The translations under genes were made by a program, and so were the position numbers. A stretch of DNA of 64,000 nt from Autumnicola tepida (GTDB lineage Bacteria > Bacteroidota > Bacteroidia > Flavobacteriales > Flavobacteriaceae): the NCBI RefSeq assembly GCF_031846485.1, contig NZ_JAVRHQ010000013.1:56761-120760 (forward strand), given 5' to 3'. Under the pieces are notes generated by a model. The model had not been told where the DNA came from. It saw only the letters and a list, made by a program, of their open reading frames with translations, and searched no databases. How positions within the stretch are numbered: position 1 is the stretch's first letter; every line of letters starts with the position of its first letter. This document shows, in pieces, positions 1 to 8,438 of this stretch.

Positions 1-666
1 GGTTACATCCCGAAAGGATAATCCTGTTCCTCCTGTAAAGATTACAAGGTTACAACTTTCAGCATATTCCAAGGCTTTATTCCTTATTATTTCAAGCTCA
101 TCCGGAATTATTTCGTAGGAATGTATAGTTACATCGCTTTTCTTCAGTTTTTCAATAATTGCCTTCCCGGCACGGTCTTCTTTTTTTCCTTCAGAAATAG
201 AATCGGAACAAACAATAACGCTGGCCTTCAGGTTTCTACTCTGATTGCCAAAACTGCTTTTTCCGCCTTTTTTCTCCACCAGCCGGATATTCTGAATTTC
301 GATCTTTTTGTCGATAGGTTTCAGCATATCATACATGGTAAGCGCAACAACCGAGGCGCCGTGCATGGCTTCCACTTCAACTCCTGTTTTATAAACGGTT
401 TTTACGGTAAAAATAATCCTGATCTTTAGATCTTCAATTTCATAGTTAACCAAAGTAAATTCCACGGGCAAAGGATGGCAATCGGGAATGGTATTGTGAG
501 TATTTTTTACAGCAAAAAGGCCGGCGGTTTTTGCCATTTCCAACACATCGCCTTTAGGTACGGTTTTATTTTTAATGGCATCGATGGTTTCCTGTTTGCT
601 TACCTGTACAAAAGCTTCGGCAACTGCCGTGCGCAGCGTTTTAATTTTGTGGGTAATGTCTACCAT
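1..666 (-). CDS. moaCB: MoaCB bifunctional molybdenum cofactor protein (partial)
   Basis: The gene starts with ATG at 666 and stays open for 222 codons to the window edge, so its C-terminus is missing. Residues 1 to about 150 resemble MoaC, cyclic pyranopterin monophosphate synthase, which acts after the radical-SAM enzyme MoaA; the segments CHPLPVE and GVEVEAMHGASVVALTMYDM show this. From about residue 155 a MoaB/Mog-type domain follows, with VCSDSISEGKKEDRAG and the molybdopterin-binding FTGGTGLS. MoaC-MoaB fusions are known in Bacteroidota. The start codon directly follows the moaE stop codon with no gap, so the two are probably translated together. It is the last operon gene visible; moaA may lie beyond the edge. 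Confidence 0.9.
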   Translation of the reverse strand, partial: MVDITHKIKTLRTAVAEAFVQVSKQETIDAIKNKTVPKGDVLEMAKTAGLFAVKNTHNTIPDCHPLPVEFTLVNYEIEDLKIRIIFTVKTVYKTGVEVEAMHGASVVALTMYDMLKPIDKKIEIQNIRLVEKKGGKSSFGNQSRNLKASVIVCSDSISEGKKEDRAGKAIIEKLKKSDVTIHSYEIIPDELEIIRNKALEYAESCNLVIFTGGTGLSFRDVT

Positions 667-1107
667 TTAATGCGTGTTAACCTTCCATTGGTGTTCTTCA
701 TTTTCAAAAATCTCTTTCCCAAAAATGGGCACTTCCTCCTTTACTAAATTCACCAGTTCTTCTGTGGCGGCATATACCTGTTTGCGCCTTTTTGAAGAAA
801 TAAATACAAAAAAGCAAATTTCGCCTGCTTTAATGGTTCCCAGGCTGTGGTAAATATGCATACAGGTAAGCTCGTATTTTTCGAAGGCTTTTTCCCTGAT
901 TTCTTCCAGTTTTTTCTCGGCCATTTCGTGGTAAGTGGTATATTCTATAGCGGTAACTTTATTTCCTTCCACTTCATCTGCCCGTACCTGGCCCAGGAAA
1001 ATATTATGTGCGCCTATATTGGTTTTAGTCTGATGTTTGGCAATGGATTCCGCAATAAAATCTGCGGAAATTGCCCCGTCAATAAACACGTTCTTCTTTT
1101 TCTTCAT
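667..1107 (-). CDS. moaE: Molybdopterin synthase catalytic subunit MoaE
   Basis: This 146-residue protein has the usual MoaE length. MoaE works with thiocarboxylated MoaD to put two sulfurs into cyclic pyranopterin monophosphate and form molybdopterin. Visible family segments are the GQVRADE region near residue 40, the ISSKRRKQVY stretch near 105 and VPIFGKE near 127, where the conserved active-site lysine lies. The start overlaps the end of moeB by 29 bp, and the stop abuts the moaCB start. Identification by motif and operon context is strong. Confidence 0.93.
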   Translation of the reverse strand: MKKKKNVFIDGAISADFIAESIAKHQTKTNIGAHNIFLGQVRADEVEGNKVTAIEYTTYHEMAEKKLEEIREKAFEKYELTCMHIYHSLGTIKAGEICFFVFISSKRRKQVYAATEELVNLVKEEVPIFGKEIFENEEHQWKVNTH

Positions 1108-2140
1108 TCTTTATTTCTTTGTAGAAGGCATTTACGCCTCCTTTAATGCTTTTAAGGTTGCTGAAGCCTTTATTTTTTAGGATTTCCAGCGCTTTTAAAC
1201 TTCTAATCCCGCTCTGGCAGAAAATTCTTATTTCATCATCTTTATTTAGCCGGTGCGCATTTTCTGCTAATTTCGAAAGCGGCAGCTGCACCAGGTTAGG
1301 CAAGTCCAGCTGGGGTTGTTCATGGGCTTCCCTCACATCCAGTAAAATTTTTGCTTCAGAAACAGCTTCCCGAAAACCGGTTTCCTGCTGAAACCTGCTT
1401 AAATGTTTCCGCTGAAAAAATTCCGCATCAATCTTAATATTTTCGTTCTTTTTAAATCTGAAATTATGCTGACTGTTATTCAGCATGTCATAAATCAACA
1501 ACTTTCCTGAAAGTACTTCGCCAGCACCTAAAATGATTTTCATCACTTCATTCGCCTGAAGCATTCCAATAAGGCCAACTGTTGTTCCCAAAACTCCTGC
1601 TTCTTCACAATTCTGCACATTCTGGTTTTCATCGTCAAATAGACAACGATAGGTGGGGCCGCCCTTATAATTAAAAACCGAAACCTGGCCTTCAAACTTA
1701 TAAACCGATGCGTAAACAAAAGGTTTTTCTTTAAGTACGCAGGCATCATTAATAAGGTACCGCACCGGTAAAGCATCCGTAGCGTCAACTATAAGATCGT
1801 AGTCAGCTATAATTTCCAAGGCATTTTTTGCAGTAAGAAATTCATCGAAAACTGCAATTTTCACTGCTGAATTTGACTGATGTATTCGTGCGGCGGCTTC
1901 TTTTACTTTATAATTTCCTACAGCTTCTTCGGAATAAAGCACCTGCCTGGGAAGGTTACTCTCTTCAACTTTGTCCCCGTCAATAACCCCGATTGTTCCA
2001 ATTCCGCCGGAAGCAAGATAGGGGAGTACAGCACAACCAAGTCCGCCCGCGCCCACTACCAGTACTTTGGCATCTTTTAATTTTTGCTGTCCTGTAAGTC
2101 CTATTTCTTTCAGGTTTGTCTGTTTGGAATATCTTTCCAT
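1079..2140 (-). CDS. moeB: MoeB/ThiF-type adenylyltransferase fused to a rhodanese domain
   Basis: The protein activates the C-terminal glycine of MoaD by adenylation. Residues 1-240 are an E1-like domain with nucleotide loop GAGGLG (30-35) and the conserved cysteine in NCEEAGV (C178). Residues about 255-353 are a rhodanese domain with active-site loop CQSGIRS (C308), which may supply sulfur to MoaD. I chose the ATG at 2140 over an upstream in-frame ATG at 2182 because AGGAGG stands six bases before it and because 2140 lies just after the moaD stop. E. coli MoeB has two CxxC zinc pairs; only one of those cysteines (C166) is visible here, so the zinc site seems to be lost. Confidence 0.9.
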   Translation of the reverse strand: MERYSKQTNLKEIGLTGQQKLKDAKVLVVGAGGLGCAVLPYLASGGIGTIGVIDGDKVEESNLPRQVLYSEEAVGNYKVKEAAARIHQSNSAVKIAVFDEFLTAKNALEIIADYDLIVDATDALPVRYLINDACVLKEKPFVYASVYKFEGQVSVFNYKGGPTYRCLFDDENQNVQNCEEAGVLGTTVGLIGMLQANEVMKIILGAGEVLSGKLLIYDMLNNSQHNFRFKKNENIKIDAEFFQRKHLSRFQQETGFREAVSEAKILLDVREAHEQPQLDLPNLVQLPLSKLAENAHRLNKDDEIRIFCQSGIRSLKALEILKNKGFSNLKSIKGGVNAFYKEIKNEEKEERVY

Positions 2141-2141
2141 A

Positions 2142-2378
2142 TTAACCTCCTGCAAATGGCGGTAAAACCGCCAGTTCATCATTTTTCTTTACCTGGACTC
2201 CTTCAGTAGAATTAATTATTTCCTGGTTAAGGGCAAGTTTAACGGGAATGTTTTTAAGGTTATACTTAAGGTGAAGCTCTTTAAGTACATCTTCCAGGCT
2301 GGAACTTTTAAGCTCCAGGTTTTCTGATGGCCGCTTGGTAGCTTCAGCAACAGCGCCAAAATATTTGATTGAAATCAT
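2142..2378 (-). CDS. moaD: Molybdopterin synthase sulfur carrier subunit MoaD
   Basis: This 78-residue ubiquitin-like protein ends in PPFAGG, the double-glycine tail that MoeB adenylates and that then carries the thiocarboxylate sulfur for MoaE. It begins MISIKYFGAVAEAT, a typical MoaD first strand. The last codons carry the AGGAGG ribosome binding site for moeB, whose ATG comes one base after the moaD stop. The carrier and its activating enzyme are thus tightly coupled in translation. Confidence 0.93.
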   Translation of the reverse strand: MISIKYFGAVAEATKRPSENLELKSSSLEDVLKELHLKYNLKNIPVKLALNQEIINSTEGVQVKKNDELAVLPPFAGG

Positions 2379-2402
2379 TCTTTTTCTTTTTCAGGTTTTA
2401 AT

Positions 2403-3203
2403 TTACGCAGAAATCGTGGCAATATCCAAGTTCTGATAAATAAATTCATCTTCCAAAAATGTTGCCGGATTTCCTGCCACCGTATTTACAACTTCACCAA
2501 TAACAATAATAGCGGGTGAGGATATTTTTTGTTGTGCCAGCTTTTCCGCAATATTCGAAATATTGCCTGTAATGCTACGCTGATCTTTTCTTGTACCATT
2601 CTGAATAATGGCCACTGCAGTATTGCCTTTTCCATTTCTGCGGAAAACTTCAGCTATTTCAGCAAGTTTTTTAATTCCCATTAAAATGATTACCGTGGCA
2701 TTGGATTTGGCGGCAAGTTTTACATCTTCAGATAACTGATGATTTGAAGTAGTTCCTGTAATTACCCAAAAACTTTCCGCAACCTTACGATGAGTCACGG
2801 GAATTCCAAGACTTGCAGGGACAGAAAGTGCCGAGGATATCCCCGGCATCACTTCAGAAGGAATGCCCGCTTTAGAAAGGTAATTCATTTCTTCGCGGCC
2901 ACGGCCAAAAACAAAAGGATCGCCGCCTTTTAGCCTTACCACATTTCCATAACGCTGGGCATAAGCCACTAAAAGTTCATTTATTTGCTCCTGCATATAA
3001 GCATGGCAGCCTTTGCGCTTTCCTACAAACAATTTTACCGCATGCGGCGCATGTTCAAGAATTTCTTCATTTACCAGCGCATCATAAAGAACGGCTTTGG
3101 CATTATTTAGAGCTTTGACTGCTTTTAAAGTTAATAATTCAGGATCGCCGGGACCTGCGCCTACAAGTGTCACTTTTGGATTTATGTTAGAGGGAATCTT
3201 CAT
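2403..3203 (-). CDS. cobA: Uroporphyrinogen-III C-methyltransferase (SUMT)
   Basis: The 266-residue protein methylates uroporphyrinogen III twice with S-adenosylmethionine to give precorrin-2, the branch point to siroheme and cobalamin. It shows the family motifs VGAGPGDPELLTLKA near residue 15, VRLKGGDPFVFGRGREE near 88 and PGISSALSVPASLGIPVTHR near 119. Its length fits a stand-alone SUMT with no fused CysG oxidase/ferrochelatase. Its start overlaps mobA by 17 bp, so it is a member of the molybdenum cofactor operon. My inference is that siroheme is needed for an assimilatory nitrite reductase used with a molybdenum nitrate reductase. Confidence 0.92.
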   Translation of the reverse strand: MKIPSNINPKVTLVGAGPGDPELLTLKAVKALNNAKAVLYDALVNEEILEHAPHAVKLFVGKRKGCHAYMQEQINELLVAYAQRYGNVVRLKGGDPFVFGRGREEMNYLSKAGIPSEVMPGISSALSVPASLGIPVTHRKVAESFWVITGTTSNHQLSEDVKLAAKSNATVIILMGIKKLAEIAEVFRRNGKGNTAVAIIQNGTRKDQRSITGNISNIAEKLAQQKISSPAIIVIGEVVNTVAGNPATFLEDEFIYQNLDIATISA

Positions 3204-3780
3204 GTTGTGTATTTATTAAATGTTCTAATTCTTCTTTTGTATTCACATTATTCAAAAATCTCTTTTGAGAAGCAGGCATCTCAACCCGCTTAAAATCAAC
3301 TTTTTCCAATATCTTCATTAAGCGCAGGTTTCCTTTTTTAATTGCTTCAGAAAAAACCGGAAGGCATTTTTGATGATATAGTCCGGCAAGAGGATAATCT
3401 CTTCCGGCTTCATTTAAAAACGATACTGATGCCTGTGGATCTGCATTTGTGATTAGATATTCTATAATCCAGGGCAAAATTCCTGGCATATCGCAGCTCA
3501 GGAAAAGATTCCAATCAGAGGTATTTGTTTTTAACGCGGTAAAAATTGCGCCGGCAGGGCCTTTTTCCTCAATGTCATCTTTCAGTAAAGGATATGGGAA
3601 TTGCTCATAATCCTTATTTCCTGTAACCAGTTTAATATTGCTGGTAAATGGTTCAATAGCCTTTATGCTCCATTCTATAAAACTGTTTCCTTTATAATTA
3701 ACAAAGCCTTTCTCTGTCCCCATCCTGCTGCTTTTACCGCCACAAAGCACGAAGGCGCTGATGGTATTTTTATTGATCAT
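3187..3780 (-). CDS. mobA: Molybdenum cofactor guanylyltransferase MobA
   Basis: The 197-residue protein has the MobA nucleotide-binding signature LCGGKSSRMGTEKG at residues 12-25 and the metal-binding region LFLSCDMPGI near 92-101. MobA joins GMP to molybdopterin to make the bis-guanine-dinucleotide cofactor of DMSO-reductase-family enzymes such as nitrate reductases. It sits 39 bp after moeA and overlaps cobA. MobA in this operon suggests that the cell has a bis-MGD enzyme. Confidence 0.92.
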   Translation of the reverse strand: MINKNTISAFVLCGGKSSRMGTEKGFVNYKGNSFIEWSIKAIEPFTSNIKLVTGNKDYEQFPYPLLKDDIEEKGPAGAIFTALKTNTSDWNLFLSCDMPGILPWIIEYLITNADPQASVSFLNEAGRDYPLAGLYHQKCLPVFSEAIKKGNLRLMKILEKVDFKRVEMPASQKRFLNNVNTKEELEHLINTQHEDSL

Positions 3781-3819
3781 AATCCAATATTATTACTGTT
3801 GAAAAAGAGAATGATCTTT

Positions 3820-4995
3820 CTAATTATAATCAAGATCCAGATATTCAATGGTTTCATTTTCTTTAACACGACTCATGTTTTCCGGAATATGAACCAGCGC
3901 ATTAGCTCGTGTAAAACCTAACAAATTAGCCGAATTTTGCTCGTCTAAAATGTGAACTGCGCCCCCAGCAACCTGAGCAACCAGGAATAAGCTTTTACCA
4001 GTATTGTTCTTAAGGCTTTTATCAAGTTTTCCCCTGCCTGTGTTAAGGCCGGGTGTCCAACCTTTCTGTCTCATAAGTTCAGGTAGAACATATAGGTAAA
4101 AACATATAAGGCTGGAGGCAGGATTGCCTGGCAGGGCAAAAATCCTCTTTTCACCTTTGGTTCCAAACCATAATGGTTTTCCCGGTTTCTGATTAACTTT
4201 ATAAAAAATTTCCTTTACTCCGTTAGACAGAAGTGCCTGTTGTACAAAATCATATTTCCCAACAGAAATACCTCCTGAAATCAATAATACATCGTTATTT
4301 GCTAAAGCTTCTTTTATAAGTCTGGCAGTTTCTTTGGCATTATCTTTTGCCTGGTAAAATTTTACCTTCGGGAAATTGTTCCTTTTTAAAGCTACCTTTA
4401 GCATAAGGGAATTACTTTCATATATTTTTCCAGGCGCAAGTGGCTCATCCAGTTGTTGTAGTTCATTTCCTGTTACCATTAGCCCAATTTCAGGAGGTTT
4501 AAAAATCTTTATTTGTTTAAGACCAAGGCCGGCAAGCAGGCCTATAGAAGCCTCATTTACCTGGCTTCCTTTCTCTAAAACCTTTACCCCCTTAAGTATC
4601 TGCTCTCCTTCTTCCCGAATATTGGCTCCTTTGGCAGGCATTTTTTTAATACGTATTCTTTCAGAAGCTTCTTCTACGTGTTCCTGGATAACAACAGTAT
4701 CGGCATTTTTTGGAACCATGGCCCCGGTGAATATGCGTACCGCTTCTCCTTCATTAAGTTGAAATTGCCTATTATCTCCGGCTTTTGACTCTCCAATAAT
4801 TTTATAATTCTCTTTGTTGCTCCATTTAATTGCATAACCATCCATGGCAGATTGCCGGAATGGAGGCATATTAAGGGGGGAATAAACATCCTTAGCCAGT
4901 ACCATATCTATTCCGTCCATAAGATCGGTTTCAATGATCTTTAGGCGGGGTGTCCATTGTGCTATCAATGCCAAGGCTTCTTTTACAGGAATCAT
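3820..4995 (-). CDS. moeA: Molybdopterin molybdotransferase MoeA
   Basis: The 391-residue protein has standard MoeA length. MoeA inserts molybdate into adenylylated molybdopterin. Visible motifs are PPFRQSAMDGYA near residue 45, the MoCF-binding segment VLLISGGISVGKYDFV near 245 and FALPGNPASSLICF near 290. It is the first gene of the minus-strand cofactor operon. A good -7 box (TATATTTG, read on the minus strand, 5023-5016) lies about 20 bp before its ATG. Confidence 0.94.
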   Translation of the reverse strand: MIPVKEALALIAQWTPRLKIIETDLMDGIDMVLAKDVYSPLNMPPFRQSAMDGYAIKWSNKENYKIIGESKAGDNRQFQLNEGEAVRIFTGAMVPKNADTVVIQEHVEEASERIRIKKMPAKGANIREEGEQILKGVKVLEKGSQVNEASIGLLAGLGLKQIKIFKPPEIGLMVTGNELQQLDEPLAPGKIYESNSLMLKVALKRNNFPKVKFYQAKDNAKETARLIKEALANNDVLLISGGISVGKYDFVQQALLSNGVKEIFYKVNQKPGKPLWFGTKGEKRIFALPGNPASSLICFYLYVLPELMRQKGWTPGLNTGRGKLDKSLKNNTGKSLFLVAQVAGGAVHILDEQNSANLLGFTRANALVHIPENMSRVKENETIEYLDLDYN

Positions 4996-5117
4996 ATATA
5001 CCGTCTTCTGTTTTTCAAATATACCGTATTAGTACTTAAATATAAAAATAAAATTAAGTAATTATACTTAGTTTTGAGGGATTTTGATATTTTTGACCTT
5101 CATCTAAACTTCCAACC
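4996..5117. promoter_or_regulatory. Divergent promoter region between moeA and the porin gene
   Basis: Two Bacteroidota-type -7 boxes (consensus TAnnTTTG) face away from each other here: TATATTTG on the minus strand at 5023-5016 for moeA, and TATTTTTG at 5088-5095 on the plus strand for the porin. Between them stand the inverted repeat TACTTAA (5033-5039) / TTAAGTA (5054-5060) and a further TACTTAG (5065-5071). ATATACCGT occurs twice (4996-5004 and 5019-5027). I see no clear -33 TTG for either promoter. The inverted half-sites may bind a regulator shared by both genes; this is inference, and the region is very AT-rich. Confidence 0.5.
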
Positions 5118-6392
5118 ATGAAAAATAACTATTATTTCCTATTCCTGTTTTTTCTTGTAACAACAGCAAATTCCCAGAACTTTTCTATAGATGTAGATCT
5201 AAGGCCCCGTTTTGAATACCGGCATGGGTTTGGAAACCTTTTTCCTGATGATGCAGATCCTGCAGCCTTTGTAGTACAGCGATCACGCCTTAATTTGGGA
5301 TATTCAGCAGAAAGGCTGCAGGTTTTTCTAAGTCTGCAGGACGTAAGTACCTGGGGAGATACACGGCAAATCCTGGATTATGATGCCAATGATTCCTTTT
5401 CTTTGTTCCAGGCATGGGCCAAAGTGCAATTAAGTGAACACTGGTTTGCCAAATTGGGCAGGCAAGTAATATCTTATGACGATCAGCGGATTTTTGGCGG
5501 GCTGGATTGGGCAATGCAGGGGAGATTCCATGATGCCGCTTTGCTTAAATATCGCAGGGAAGGGCTTCAAATAGATCTTGGATTTGCTTACAGCCAGGAA
5601 AACCAACGGCAATTGGGCACACTTTATACAATTTCAGGGTTTTTTAGCTATAAAACCATGCAATATGTACACTTCAGCAAAAACTGGCAAAATTCGGCTT
5701 TAAGTTTATTGTTCCTCAATAATGGCTTTCAGCAATTTCTGGATGAGAATAATGAACTGGCAGACGGGGTTTACAACCGGCAGACGGCGGGAACCTATTT
5801 TGAATTTCCACTAAAGGATTTAAAATTTTCAGGAAGCGCATATTATCAATTTGGCAAAGCCTCTCCTTCCCGGGATTTAAGCGCCTACCAGTTTGCCTTA
5901 GATGCTTCTTATAAACCTCAAAAGACGCTTTTTGGTATGGGAATGGAAATTTTAAGTGGAACAGGCCAAAACGCTACAGGAGAAAACCATTCTTTTTTCC
6001 CCTTGTATGGGACCAATCATAAGTTTAATGGATTTATGGATTATTTCTACGTAGGAAATCATGCAAATAGCGTTGGTTTAAATGATTTTTATGGAAAGAT
6101 TGTTTTTAGAACCGGTGAAAAATCTTCTTTGCTTCTTAAAGGCCATTATTTTTCTTCAAATGCTGAATTAATTGAAAATGCAGACCGATACCTGGGAACT
6201 GAATTGGATGCGGTGTATACCCAAAAGATCATGCAGGATGTGCAAATGAATATTGGATATTCCCATATGTTTGCTTCAGAAAGTATGAGCCTTATCAAGG
6301 CAGGGAGGAGCACTGATAATACCAATAACTGGGCATGGATACAGCTTATCATTAATCCTGTACTCTTAAAACATCATTTTTCAGATAAATAA
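5118..6392 (+). CDS. Outer-membrane porin, alginate-export (AlgE-like) family
   Basis: The 424-residue protein starts with a signal peptide of about 19 residues ending TANSQ. The rest is rich in alternating aromatic strands, as in the beta-barrel family named alginate export (PF13372), for example DLRPRFEYRHGF near the N-terminus and the repeated SWG/GRQVISYDDQR region. It probably forms a 16-18-strand outer-membrane channel. The family name comes from AlgE; I see no alginate gene here. Its divergent position opposite a molybdenum-cofactor and siroheme operon suggests uptake of a small anion such as nitrate, which is inference. Confidence 0.75.
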   Translation: MKNNYYFLFLFFLVTTANSQNFSIDVDLRPRFEYRHGFGNLFPDDADPAAFVVQRSRLNLGYSAERLQVFLSLQDVSTWGDTRQILDYDANDSFSLFQAWAKVQLSEHWFAKLGRQVISYDDQRIFGGLDWAMQGRFHDAALLKYRREGLQIDLGFAYSQENQRQLGTLYTISGFFSYKTMQYVHFSKNWQNSALSLLFLNNGFQQFLDENNELADGVYNRQTAGTYFEFPLKDLKFSGSAYYQFGKASPSRDLSAYQFALDASYKPQKTLFGMGMEILSGTGQNATGENHSFFPLYGTNHKFNGFMDYFYVGNHANSVGLNDFYGKIVFRTGEKSSLLLKGHYFSSNAELIENADRYLGTELDAVYTQKIMQDVQMNIGYSHMFASESMSLIKAGRSTDNTNNWAWIQLIINPVLLKHHFSDK

Positions 6393-6425
6393 AGTTGCTC
6401 CGGGAAGAGAATTCCTGAAATTTTT

Positions 6426-7184
6426 CTAGTCCCTTTCTCCAGGCTCATGAAGGACTTCAGAGTTTTCTTGCTTGGCTTTACTATGCTCCTCATCCCCCAG
6501 GGGTCCTTGTTTTCTTTCGTCTAAAGACTGGAGACGGGAAGAGGACCCGTAAATAATCGCCACATCATCTTTGTTGATTTTCGTTTTTCCTGTTGGCGCA
6601 CCTGTATATTCCCCGTTTGAACGCTTAATTCCCAGTACAAGTAAACCTTCAGTATGTAATTCGAGTTGGCTAAGCGGGGCTCCGGTAATCCAGTCGTGCT
6701 CCCGTGCCTTGATCTCGGTTACGCGGTAATCTTCAGATAAATGGAGCAAACTATAATAATCTTTTACATTTAGGCTGGTGTATTTTTTTAATGCTTTATT
6801 GATGATAACCGATAGCTTTTTATCCACCCACCTGCTTTGCGACAAAAATATAAGGGAGCCAAGCCCTAGAAATAATACCAGCACCTCCCAGGAGAAGAAT
6901 CCGGAATCTTCCAGGGAAATGAAACTAAAAATAGCTGAAGATATAGTGGTGATAACTCCCGCATTTCCAAGAAAAATAAGTACGGTAAGTATTTTTCTCC
7001 TTACCGGGTGGTTTACCACCATTTCAGATTCTTTTGTGGTAAAACCAACTCCCAAATAAGCCGAACGTGCCTGGAAATTTGCAGTTTCCTTAGACAGGCC
7101 GGTGTGGATTAATGCCAGGCTGCCGATACGGGTGGTAAGCAGGGAAAAGGAAATAATGATTAATAGTGAAATGATAGCTGCCAC
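6426..7184 (-). CDS. Membrane protein with TrkA-C (RCK_C) domain
   Basis: The 252-residue protein has three likely membrane segments (about residues 3-28, 45-70 and 73-96) and then a cytoplasmic part. Residues about 165-225 look like a TrkA C-terminal ligand-binding domain (SQLELHTEGLLVLGIKRSNGEYTGAPTGKTKINKDD with the final VAIIYG). Such domains sense nucleotides or other ligands and gate cation transporters. No partner transporter is adjacent. The C-terminal 30 residues are highly charged and probably disordered. Transport function is not proven by the sequence. Confidence 0.7.
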   Translation of the reverse strand: MAAIISLLIIISFSLLTTRIGSLALIHTGLSKETANFQARSAYLGVGFTTKESEMVVNHPVRRKILTVLIFLGNAGVITTISSAIFSFISLEDSGFFSWEVLVLFLGLGSLIFLSQSRWVDKKLSVIINKALKKYTSLNVKDYYSLLHLSEDYRVTEIKAREHDWITGAPLSQLELHTEGLLVLGIKRSNGEYTGAPTGKTKINKDDVAIIYGSSSRLQSLDERKQGPLGDEEHSKAKQENSEVLHEPGERD

Positions 7185-7241
7185 TTCCTGTAATTTATTT
7201 CTAAGATAAAAAGTTCTACAGAAATATCAGGGACAACTCCT

Positions 7242-8279
7242 TTAATGATTCTCAATCAGCTTTTTCACAATTTCATCCAGCTGTTCTTTGTTTTTTTCTA
7301 CGGCTGCCAGTCCATCTTCATGTAAAGCTTTTAAATTTTCGGGTTTGGCATTGTCCATAGCGCTATCTGCGTGTATTAACTCCGGCTGGATGCGGTAATA
7401 ATCTTCACAATCTTCAACCGGAAGCGTATCATATATTTTTTTTAACTGATAATCTACTGTTTCAGAATTACCGCTCATCATAATGTCAATTAGCGGGTTG
7501 ATCCATTTTAAAACCCCGGCATCTTTATAATCTTCGTAAGGATAAGGCTGCTTTACAGATCCCGTTCCAACAGAAACAATCAACATGTCCTTTGCCGATG
7601 GTTTATCGGGTTTTTCAGCAGTATTCAGGACTTCAGAAAAGCGGATGGTGCGTGCTTCGGCATAAGCGCATAAAGCGGGATTATTAGCAAATACCCCTCC
7701 ATCTACCAGGGCATGAGGGGTGCCGTAGAGGGAATTTATCCTTACCGGTTCAAAATAAGTTGGCGCGGCAGAGGTTGCCCTGGCCACATCTTTTAGCCGA
7801 TAATTGTAAAGTTCGCTTTTGGCATCCAGGCTGGTAAAAAAATGTGCTTTCCTGTTTCGTATATCATAACTGGAAACCAGGCAGGGTTTTAGGAGTTCAC
7901 TCAGCACTTTTTCTCCAAAATACTGGTCCAGGGCATACTCCAGGTCTTTTGCCTCATATTTCTCATCACAGATGCCGCCCATACTTTCAATTTTTTTCTT
8001 CAGGCTTACATTAAAAATTTCACCTCCCAGTTTCAGGTAGAGATCTAAAGCTTCTTTTGCGCTGAACTTGTAATTTCCCTCTTTATCGGGACAAAGATAG
8101 ATGAGTGATAAAATTCCGCCGGTGCTGGTTCCGGAGATAAAATCGAAATATTCTCCAATGTAAGCCGTGGCATTGCCCGTCTTTTCCCTGATTTGTTCTT
8201 CAAAATAAGTAATGATCGTACCGGGCAGAATGCCTCTAATCCCGCCCCCGTCAATGGAAAGAATGCGTATTTTTTTCAT
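7242..8279 (-). CDS. Patatin-like phospholipase
   Basis: The 345-residue protein carries all patatin landmarks: the oxyanion loop DGGGIRG at residues 10-16, the nucleophile elbow GTSTGG near 50-55 and the catalytic aspartate in DGG near 193. It should hydrolyse acyl esters of phospholipids or related lipids through a Ser-Asp dyad. There is no signal peptide, so it is probably cytoplasmic. Patatins of this type occur in CBASS anti-phage systems, but no CD-NTase or other defence gene is near. The neighbour upstream encodes a DUF5995 protein on the same strand, 159 bp away. Confidence 0.88.
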   Translation of the reverse strand: MKKIRILSIDGGGIRGILPGTIITYFEEQIREKTGNATAYIGEYFDFISGTSTGGILSLIYLCPDKEGNYKFSAKEALDLYLKLGGEIFNVSLKKKIESMGGICDEKYEAKDLEYALDQYFGEKVLSELLKPCLVSSYDIRNRKAHFFTSLDAKSELYNYRLKDVARATSAAPTYFEPVRINSLYGTPHALVDGGVFANNPALCAYAEARTIRFSEVLNTAEKPDKPSAKDMLIVSVGTGSVKQPYPYEDYKDAGVLKWINPLIDIMMSGNSETVDYQLKKIYDTLPVEDCEDYYRIQPELIHADSAMDNAKPENLKALHEDGLAAVEKNKEQLDEIVKKLIENH

Positions 8280-8438
8280 GTTGCTTAATTTTTATGTAAC
8301 ACAAGAGTTCAAATTAAAATCTTGGAATTGTTCTCATTCAGGTCTATATATTTCAGCTTCTTAATTTTTTCAGCAACAGAACCAATCTCTCCAAGCCTTA
8401 TAATCCCGAGCAATATTTTTACAGAAAATTTATGATTG

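Noticed and set aside
1079..1146. A frameshift between moeB and moaE
   Set aside because: The 29-bp overlap is in different frames with intact family motifs at both ends, so it is a normal gene overlap.
2140..2182. The longer moeB start at 2182
   Set aside because: It would lie inside moaD and add residues with no family likeness, while 2140 has AGGAGG six bases upstream.
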